Below are positions 32,391-38,327 of a DNA stretch of 38,327 nucleotides, in pieces. The DNA comes from Deltaproteobacteria bacterium HGW-Deltaproteobacteria-14. GTDB lineage: Bacteria > Myxococcota_A > UBA9042 > PHBI01. Position numbers and translations under genes: made by a program. The stretch covers positions 84,388 through 122,714 of the forward strand of contig PHBI01000008.1 in the NCBI GenBank assembly GCA_002841945.1. The letters run 5' to 3'. The notes below the pieces were generated by a model, which did no database searches, had not been told where the DNA came from, and saw only the letters and a program-made list of their open reading frames with translations. Positions within the stretch are counted from its first letter, which is position 1, and each line of letters begins with the position of its first letter.

Positions 32391-34484
32391 TTACTCCCTC
32401 GCCTGCATGGCGACGACCGGTTGGATGCGGGTGGCCAGGTACGCCGGGTAGAAGGTCGCGACGAGGGACACGACCAGGATGAGCACGAAGGCCGCCATGA
32501 CGTGGCTGGCGGTCACCGTCGGGTAGAGGCTCGGCCCCGAGAAGAGGAAGATGAAGGCGTCGCTCGGGGCCGGGATCCCCTGGCTGCCCATCAGGGTCAC
32601 GAGCCCGAAGCCGAGGGCGGCGCCGAGGACCCCGCTGACCGCGCCGAGCATCAGCGTCTCGAGCAAGAACAGGTTCAGCACGAACCCGCGGCGGCTGCCG
32701 ATGGCGCGCATGGTCCCGATCTCGGTGGCGCGCTCGAAGGTCGCCATCACCATGGTGTTGTTCATGATGATGATGGCGACGATGAGGATGATGATGATGA
32801 AGATGTAGAGCACCATGCTGGCGAGGCGCACGAACTGCCCGACCATGCCGGTCGCGGCGTACCAGTCGACCGTCTGGAGCTGGAGCCCGGCGTCCGCGAT
32901 GGCGCGCTCGATGGCGGCCTTGGACTCCTCGAGGCGGCTCGCGTCCTTCAGGATGATGGCCGCGTTCAGGGCGAGGCCGCGGTCGATGTCGTCTTGGTCG
33001 AAGCGCTCGACGACGGCGTCGTCACCGCGCTCGGCGGCCGCGCGCAGCGAGGCTATCGCGTCGAAGCCCTGGCCCGCCGCCACCGGCGTCGCGGCGACGT
33101 CCGACCCCTCGCCGAACATGGCGTCCTCGGCGTCCTCGGCGCGCACGTCGGCGAGGCCTACCTCCTCCTTGATCGCCGCGAGCTCGGCGCGCTTCTCGTC
33201 GGTCATTTGGCCGTAGAGGTCGCGGAAGGTCATCAGGTCCATCAGGCTGAACGCGCCCGCGAGCGCCGACTCCTCGAGCCCGCGGAAGCTGAACGTCCCG
33301 TAGACCTTGAGGTTCACCGACTTCGGGTAGCCCGAGCGGGTGAAGGCGCGGATGGTGATGGTGTCGCCGATGTCGAACAAATGCAGCTGGATGCGGGGGG
33401 CGATCGCGGTCTGGAAGAAGGCGTAGCGCGCGTCGAAGTTGGCGTCGTCGACCTCGAGGAAGGCCTGGACGAGCGCGTCGAGGTTACCCCGCTGCGCGGG
33501 CATGAGCGTGCGCAGCTCGCCCTCGAGCGCTGCCGCCTGCTCGGGTTCGAGCTGGAAGGTCACCCGGCGGTACTGCCGCACCATCTGCTTGACGAGGTTC
33601 TGGACCACCACATCGCCGGCGATGGTCTTGCCCTTGCGGTGGAGCTCCTCGTCGAGGTCGTCGAACATGCGCGCGACCCGGTTCTTCAGGACCTGATCGT
33701 AGAAGTGCTGGTTGACGAGCAGGCCGTGGGTGCCGCTCGGGACGAGCTCGCCGTGGACGAGCTCGAAGCGGTCGAAGTGCTTCACGAACGCGTCGATGTC
33801 GGTGCCGATGTAGTTCAGCCCGTAGCCCTGGTTCTCGTCGACGAGGGGGGCGAGCTCGGTGTCGAGGGCGGTCGTCCCCGCGACGGGATCGCGGCGCAGC
33901 TCAGCCCAGAAGGCGTCGGCCCGGATGCGGGCGATGTCGGCCAGCTGCTCGTCGATCTCGGCTTTGTTCTTCGCGACCTTGCGGCGGTTCTCGTACTCCT
34001 CGGTCAGCAGCGCCCCCATCGCCCGGATCTTGTGCTCCATGCGCTCGACGCTCGCGTCGTCACGAGCGTCGAGGGCCTTGCGGAGGGACTCGATGGCGGC
34101 GTCGAGCTCGGTGGTGGTGAAGAACTCGGCCCCGTCGACCCCCATCGGCACGACGGCGTCGACGTTGTCGACCGCGAGCAGGGCCGCCTTCACCTTGCTG
34201 AAGTCCGGGATGGTCCCGATGTCCGGGGCCCCCATGAGCCCGCCGCCGAAGAGCGCGAGCTCGTCCCGCGCGTTGGCGTCGTAGACCTGGAGGTGGCCGG
34301 CGATGCTGCCGGTGACGCTCTTGGTCATGCCGGCGTTGATGCTGTCGAACAGCGCCGGGCCGACGACCACGAGGAACGTCGCGAAGGTCATCAGCAGGCC
34401 GACGACGATGTTCTTCGCCTTGTGGGTGAAGAGGTTGCGCCACGCCATCCGCAGCAGGATGCGCAGTCGTGCCAGGCCGCGCAT
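32391..34484 (-). CDS. FtsX/LolC-type ABC permease with large periplasmic domain
   Basis: The product is 697 aa from ATG 34484, which shares one base with the stop of the ATPase reading frame (TGATG). A membrane segment at about 24-46 (IVVGLLMTFATFLVVVGPAL) is followed by about 430 periplasmic residues, much longer than the usual 200-230 of LolC/E. That segment includes a predicted coiled coil (EEYENRRKVAKNKAEIDEQL). The C-terminal FtsX segments include LYIFIIIILIVAIIIMNN, encoded by an ATG/ATC-rich run at 32750-32800, and FERATEIGTMRAIGSRRG. The extra periplasmic mass may contact the LolA-like protein or an outer-membrane partner. Confidence 0.88.
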   Translation of the reverse strand: MRGLARLRILLRMAWRNLFTHKAKNIVVGLLMTFATFLVVVGPALFDSINAGMTKSVTGSIAGHLQVYDANARDELALFGGGLMGAPDIGTIPDFSKVKAALLAVDNVDAVVPMGVDGAEFFTTTELDAAIESLRKALDARDDASVERMEHKIRAMGALLTEEYENRRKVAKNKAEIDEQLADIARIRADAFWAELRRDPVAGTTALDTELAPLVDENQGYGLNYIGTDIDAFVKHFDRFELVHGELVPSGTHGLLVNQHFYDQVLKNRVARMFDDLDEELHRKGKTIAGDVVVQNLVKQMVRQYRRVTFQLEPEQAAALEGELRTLMPAQRGNLDALVQAFLEVDDANFDARYAFFQTAIAPRIQLHLFDIGDTITIRAFTRSGYPKSVNLKVYGTFSFRGLEESALAGAFSLMDLMTFRDLYGQMTDEKRAELAAIKEEVGLADVRAEDAEDAMFGEGSDVAATPVAAGQGFDAIASLRAAAERGDDAVVERFDQDDIDRGLALNAAIILKDASRLEESKAAIERAIADAGLQLQTVDWYAATGMVGQFVRLASMVLYIFIIIILIVAIIIMNNTMVMATFERATEIGTMRAIGSRRGFVLNLFLLETLMLGAVSGVLGAALGFGLVTLMGSQGIPAPSDAFIFLFSGPSLYPTVTASHVMAAFVLILVVSLVATFYPAYLATRIQPVVAMQARE

Positions 34485-35153
34485 CACGCCACCGCCTCGT
34501 CCCCGTCGGCGACGTGGTCGCTGGCGATCCGGCCGTCGGCGATGTGTACGATGCGGCGGGCGTGGGCCATCACGTGCTCGTCGTGGGTCGAGAAGATGAA
34601 GGTCGTGTGCCGGCGGGTGTTGAGGTCCTTCATCAGGTCGATGATGGCGAGGCCGGTGACCGAGTCGAGGTTGGCGGTGGGCTCGTCGGCGAGGACGATG
34701 CTGGGCTCGGTGACCAGCGCGCGGGCGATGGCGACCCGCTGACGCTGCCCGCCGGACAGCTCGTTGGGGCGCTGGCGGGTTTGGGGCGTCAGCCCGACGA
34801 GCTCGGCGACCCTGCAGGAGCAGCGGGAACTCGACGTTCTGCGCGGCGGACAAGACCGGGATCAGGTTGAACGTCTGGAAGATGAAGCCGAGCTGGTCGA
34901 GGCGCAGGTGCGCTCGGGCGCGGTCGCTGAGCTTCCCCGTCTGCTTGCCGGCGATCGTGACGGTGCCGGTGGTCGGTACATCGACGCACCCCACCATGTT
35001 GAGGAGCGTGGTCTTACCGCTGCCCGAGGGCCCGGCGATGACCGTGAACTCCCCGCGCGCGATGCTCAGGTCGACGCCTCGCAGCGCCTGCACCTTGAGC
35101 TTGCCGAGGGGGTAGTCCTTGACGACCTGATTCAAGGCGACGATCGCGTCCAT
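34484..35153 (-). pseudogene. LolD/MacB-type ABC ATPase with internal frameshift
   Basis: From ATG 35153 (GGGAG 8 nt before it) the frame reads a normal ATPase: KVQALRGVDLSIARGE, Walker A GPSGSGKTTLLN, Q-loop [10 protein letters not shown], ending ...VEFPLLLQ. Near 34810-34818 the frame is lost. The rest of the ATPase is intact in another frame: [14 protein letters not shown], signature [15 protein letters not shown], Walker [15 protein letters not shown]-loop, and a stop overlapping the permease start. The region is 670 nt (3n+1). Against typical members about a dozen residues are missing at the break, so a deletion of roughly 35-38 nt is likely. It is either a recent pseudogene or an assembly error. 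Confidence 0.82.
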
Positions 35154-35341
35154 GGCCAACGCTCCCAATACGGTGTCGGTTCACCGCCCGGAGGGCTCGC
35201 CTGACCACGCGACGCGGCCAGGAGGTCGTGAACCGAGTCGGCTCCCCGATACCATATCCGCGGTCGGGCGAGACCATTTCGTGGGGTGGATTCGGAACGG
35301 TCGATCTCTCGCCCCGCGCGGCGACCCCGCAGCGACGCGGT

Positions 35342-36874
35342 TCAGCGCTCCGCGCCCGCGCAATCCGGGCCCGGGAGGGGCGCTGTGCATTGCGCTGCGG
35401 GGAGCCCCGGGCCGGTGGCGCAGCCGCGCTCCCACGCCCCCTCGGGGGGGCCGGCGACGTTGCCGGCCAACCCGACCCAGGCGGGGTCGCCCACGACCGA
35501 ACAGGCGACCGTGATCGCGTCGGGCTTCGGGCCGCCGAGCCCGCGGGCGAAGTTCCGCACGTCCACGTCGTTGCCGTAGATGATGGACCCGGTCACCGTG
35601 AGCGACCCGAGATCGTCCCAGTCGTAGCTGTCCCCAAAGCGCAGGCCCGCGCCGCAGTCGGTCACGGTGGTCCGCTCGACGACCACCTCGGGGGCGCCAT
35701 AGCCGGCCTCGATCCCTTGCTCGCAGCCGCGCACGACGCTGTCGACGAGGGTGACGCGGTGGCCGACCGAGGCGGCGACCCCCTCGTGAAGGAAGCCCTC
35801 GATCCAGGCGCGCTCGATCCTGACCAGGGCGTCGTTGTGGTCGACGCCGTCGTCCTCGCCGACGGCGAAGACGCAGTCGCGCAGCACCGACTCGACCGCC
35901 TCGCCGCCGACCGTCGCCACCCCGCGGAGGTAGATCCCGTCGTTGTCGTCGTCGTCGATGACGCCGTCGGCGTCGGGGATCTCCGAGACGTGCAGCCGCT
36001 CGGCGGTGAGCCAGGTCGCCTCGAGCTCGCCCCCGGTGTCGCAGCGGGCCACGCGCACGTCGGTCAGGCTCAGGGTCGCGTCGCGCGCCCCGAACGCCTT
36101 GCCGGGGCTGTCGAGGACGCCGCCGCCGCGCATGATCAAGCTCGCGCCGTCGACCCAGACGACCGGCTGCGAGGCGGAGTGGCCGAAGGCGCGCCCGGGG
36201 TCCCCGCCCCCGGCGACAAACCAGGTCCCGTCGAGCTCTGCGGTCGCCCCCGGCGCCACGCGGAGGCCCCCCCACGCCGCGCCCGACGCCGTGAACAGCA
36301 CCGGCGCCGCGTCGCCCCCGCCGGCCCGGAGCGCCCCCGCGATCTCGAGGTTGACGCGGTCAGCGAGCAAGACCCGGGTCCCGCCGGCGATGGTCAGCGT
36401 CGCCCCCGCCGGAACCGAGGCGTCCGCCGCCACGACGACGTCGGCGTCGGGGGACCACGCGAGGTCCCCACCGCTGAGCACCCCCGCCACCTCGCGCCGC
36501 GGCCGGGCCTCGGCCAGAAGCGCGGGCCGCGGCGCGCCCTCTACGCTCACAGCGAGCGCGCCGGCCGCGACTCCCTGCAAGGTCACGCTGCCGCGTCCCC
36601 GGTAGAGGTGGACCGGGTGGGCCACACCCGCGACCGTTACCGTCACCGTCGCCGTCAGCGGCGCCCCCGCCGTCACGGCGATGGGGAAGGGGGCGTCGAG
36701 CGGCGCGGTCGGGGCCGACACGATGATGTCGGGCACGGGCGCGACGGTGTCGAGCGGGGGCGCGACCTCGGCGGTGTCGACGACCCAGGTCTCTGCTGCG
36801 TCTCCACCGCTCGGCGAGTCCGCACCGCACGCCACCAGCGAGAGCAGGCATACCGCGAGAGAGACCCGCGTCAC
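35342..36874 (-). CDS. Lipoprotein with right-handed beta-helix
   Basis: The product is 510 aa from GTG 36874, which overlaps the CotH-like stop by 4 bp (GTGA). A signal with lipobox LLSLVAC (Cys15) is followed by an Asp/Ala/Val linker. From about 170 the chain has the repeating turn pattern of a parallel beta-helix (ADASVPAGATLTIAGGTRVL, RDCVFAVGEDDGVDHNDALV, VVERTTVTDCGAGLRF), as in pectate-lyase-fold or right-handed-helix surface proteins. An acidic DGVIDDDDNDGIY loop could bind calcium. No catalytic residues are identified. It is probably displayed at the outer membrane and modified or used together with the CotH-like kinase upstream. Confidence 0.82.
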   Translation of the reverse strand: MTRVSLAVCLLSLVACGADSPSGGDAAETWVVDTAEVAPPLDTVAPVPDIIVSAPTAPLDAPFPIAVTAGAPLTATVTVTVAGVAHPVHLYRGRGSVTLQGVAAGALAVSVEGAPRPALLAEARPRREVAGVLSGGDLAWSPDADVVVAADASVPAGATLTIAGGTRVLLADRVNLEIAGALRAGGGDAAPVLFTASGAAWGGLRVAPGATAELDGTWFVAGGGDPGRAFGHSASQPVVWVDGASLIMRGGGVLDSPGKAFGARDATLSLTDVRVARCDTGGELEATWLTAERLHVSEIPDADGVIDDDDNDGIYLRGVATVGGEAVESVLRDCVFAVGEDDGVDHNDALVRIERAWIEGFLHEGVAASVGHRVTLVDSVVRGCEQGIEAGYGAPEVVVERTTVTDCGAGLRFGDSYDWDDLGSLTVTGSIIYGNDVDVRNFARGLGGPKPDAITVACSVVGDPAWVGLAGNVAGPPEGAWERGCATGPGLPAAQCTAPLPGPDCAGAER

Positions 36875-38327
36875 CGCGCGCCCCGATACGCCGCGATGCC
36901 CTCGAGCAGCACCTCGGCGCGGGCCTCGACGGCGCCCTTCAGGGACGCCACGCGGGCGTCGATGGCGGCGACGAGCCCAGCGCAGTCGCTCGCGCCGACC
37001 TCGGTCATCGCCCGGCAGGTCGCGTCGTCGCTCAGCCGGGCGACGAGGTCGGCGCGCACGCCGTCGAGGACCTCGGCGACGAGGCTGGGAGGCGCGTCGT
37101 CGGTCAGCAGCGCCGTCAGGACGTCGACGTAGCGGGCGTAGACGGCGTCGGAGACGAGCAGGGCGCGGTCGAGGTCCCCTTCCATGCAGAAGGTCAGCCC
37201 GTGCGGGTCCTCGAAGGCGAAGCGGCCCTGGTGGTGGCAGTCGGTGAAGAGGTCGTCGGAGTCCCAGCCGTGCAGGCGAAACCACGGGCCGGCGGACTCG
37301 TCGCTGGCGTAGAAGAAGACCTCGTCGACGAAGTCGCCGTTGTGGAGGTAGCTCGTGAGCGCCAGCCAGCGGAGATAGGCGTCGAGGTCGAAGTCGACGC
37401 GGAGCGCCGTCAGGAGCTCGGCGGGCGCCACCTCGCCCACGCGCGCGGTGAGCGCGTGATAGCGGTCGATCACCCAGGCGCGACCGGCCTCGTCGTCGGG
37501 GAAGTCGATGTCCTCGGGCTTGTCCTCGGGGTCGAAGCGGCGCCGGATCACGCCGGCCAGGCGCGCGAGATCCCGCCGCAGCGTGTCGACCGGCTTCTGG
37601 AGCAGGAGGTAGACGCCGCGCGGCTCGCCGTCGACCGTCAGCGAGACGAAGCGGTCGTTGAGAGGCATCAGGTCCAGACCCCGCATCAGGCGGTTGGCCA
37701 GCGCCTGGTTCACGTAGCCCGAGTCGAGGCACAGCGAGATCAACAGCAGCTCGTCGTCGGCCGCCCCGGGGGCGAGGCGCCGCGGGGTCGGCCCGGCGAG
37801 GTTCACCGCCAGGTTCTTGCGCCCGCAGCCGAGCGAGCTCTGGCCGCGGAAGTGGGCCCGGGCGTCGACCGGATGGGCCCGGCCGAGGCTGAGCGTGACG
37901 TCGAACTCCTGCTCGGAGGCGGCGGCGTCGAGCGCGTCGAAGGCGGTCCGGGCCGCGGCGGTGTCGAAGCGCAGCGCGATGGTGTCGGGCCAGGGCCAGG
38001 CGTCGCTGGCGGCGTCGTCGGGGTCGCAGGGGATCCCGCGCGTGTCCGCGTCCGGCGCCGGGGTCGTGAAGGTGCAGCGGGCGTCCGCGGCGGCGAGCTC
38101 GAGCTTGACGCCCCCGGGGAACGGCCCGCAGGCGCCGACCGTCCGCAGCCCGGCCCGCGCGGTGACGCGGTCGCCGCCGCCGCCGACGACGCGCAGGTCC
38201 CGGGGCTGCGGGCCCCACGGGCCGCCGAGGCGGTCGAGGGTAGCGAGGACGGAGGCGCGGCCTGCGTCGTCGAGGGCGCCGGCGCGTGTTGTGACCGCCT
38301 CGAGGCGCGCCACGACGTGATCACGGT
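36871..38327 (-). CDS. CotH-like protein kinase, 5' end outside the window
   Basis: At least 480 codons are open up to the window edge. A GTG at 38313 gives a 480-aa form without a signal peptide, so the gene probably continues upstream. CotH features are present: FRGQSSLG with GRKNLAVNL, YLLLQKPVDTLRRDLARL, DLDAYLRWLALTSYLHNGDFVDEVFFY (given as separate parts of one block) and FRLHGWDSDDLF, the acidic metal-binding end. CotH enzymes are atypical secreted kinases, known from spore coats and effectors. The target here could be the beta-helix lipoprotein encoded by the overlapping downstream gene, but this is inferred from proximity. Confidence 0.85.
   Translation of the reverse strand, partial: RDHVVARLEAVTTRAGALDDAGRASVLATLDRLGGPWGPQPRDLRVVGGGGDRVTARAGLRTVGACGPFPGGVKLELAAADARCTFTTPAPDADTRGIPCDPDDAASDAWPWPDTIALRFDTAAARTAFDALDAAASEQEFDVTLSLGRAHPVDARAHFRGQSSLGCGRKNLAVNLAGPTPRRLAPGAADDELLLISLCLDSGYVNQALANRLMRGLDLMPLNDRFVSLTVDGEPRGVYLLLQKPVDTLRRDLARLAGVIRRRFDPEDKPEDIDFPDDEAGRAWVIDRYHALTARVGEVAPAELLTALRVDFDLDAYLRWLALTSYLHNGDFVDEVFFYASDESAGPWFRLHGWDSDDLFTDCHHQGRFAFEDPHGLTFCMEGDLDRALLVSDAVYARYVDVLTALLTDDAPPSLVAEVLDGVRADLVARLSDDATCRAMTEVGASDCAGLVAAIDARVASLKGAVEARAEVLLEGIAAYRGAR

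Noticed and set aside
32750..32810. ATG/ATC-rich repeat in the permease gene
   Set aside because: It encodes an Ile/Met-rich membrane segment in frame; a codon effect, not a separate repeat element.
32286..34742. 818-codon plus-strand frame over the permease
   Set aside because: Composition-driven antisense frame without domains.
32391..35168. A natural 925-aa ATPase-permease fusion
   Set aside because: The middle (about 34484-34815) is ATPase read in the wrong frame; the correct frame gives LSGGQ and Walker B and stops at the permease start.
35342..38218. A 958-aa single protein covering the CotH and beta-helix genes
   Set aside because: Its first 448 residues are an out-of-frame reading of the CotH gene; the lipobox and GTGA overlap place the true start at 36874.

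Overview
The window is very GC-rich with short intergenic gaps. It is dense in secreted and lipid-anchored proteins: eleven ORFs have a convincing lipobox. Kelch/EGF-like, glycine-rich, Ig-like and TSP3/OmpA architectures together suggest a Myxococcota (or related former deltaproteobacterial) chromosome. This is an inference from gene style; there is no rRNA or other marker to confirm it. No tRNA, rRNA, CRISPR array, insertion sequence or prophage was seen.

Layout. 1-9026 is mostly minus-strand envelope genes: a TonB-dependent receptor with a fused TonB-like domain and its lipoprotein partner, a hotdog thioesterase, a Kelch lipoprotein, small Cys-rich and DUF1566-like proteins, and a TIG/glycine-rich lipoprotein. 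9509-14999 is a plus-strand housekeeping-like block: an S41 tail-specific protease, a Na+/Ca2+ antiporter-family protein, an isopenicillin-N-synthase-like oxygenase, an HD hydrolase and a hypothetical protein. 15051-16744 is a three-gene minus-strand envelope/stress-type operon, followed by ilvD (17033-18904, plus). 19102-22662 holds minus-strand genes: a lipoprotein, a small outer-membrane-type protein, a GlsB/YeaQ protein, a pirin-like protein and a DUF3494 (ice-binding-like) lipoprotein. 22881-24542 encodes a sigma-54 enhancer-binding regulator with a XylR_N/V4R sensor. 24624-28147 is a minus-strand set: OmpA/TSP3 protein, Ig-like/DUF3494 lipoprotein and Cys-rich lipoprotein. 28801-35153 carries a multi-TM protein and a LolA-like/LolCDE-like ABC export locus whose ATPase gene is frameshifted. 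35342-38327 encodes a right-handed beta-helix lipoprotein and a CotH-like kinase cut by the window edge.

The main discovery is a small regulon readable directly from the DNA. Three minus-strand transcription units each start with a recognisable sigma-54 -24/-12 promoter (16842-16857, 22754-22769, 28359-28374). Upstream of each lies a pair of 15-bp inverted-repeat sites of type CCATCA-N3-TGATGG, spaced 21-22 bp centre to centre (16933-16968, 22832-22868, 28437-28473). At the two DUF3494 loci the promoter-to-site distances are identical to the base (70 and 92). One pair sits just in front of the V4R/sigma-54 regulator gene. I infer that this regulator senses a small hydrophobic or aromatic ligand through a V4R zinc-site domain, binds these sites, and switches on two DUF3494 surface proteins, an OmpA protein and a third envelope operon. 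A V4R/sigma-54-controlled ice-binding-like surface regulon is not something I recognise as described.

Other points of note are the frameshifted ABC ATPase within an otherwise intact lipoprotein-transport-like operon, the fused TonB domain on a receptor, and a decayed TSP3 calcium-repeat fragment.
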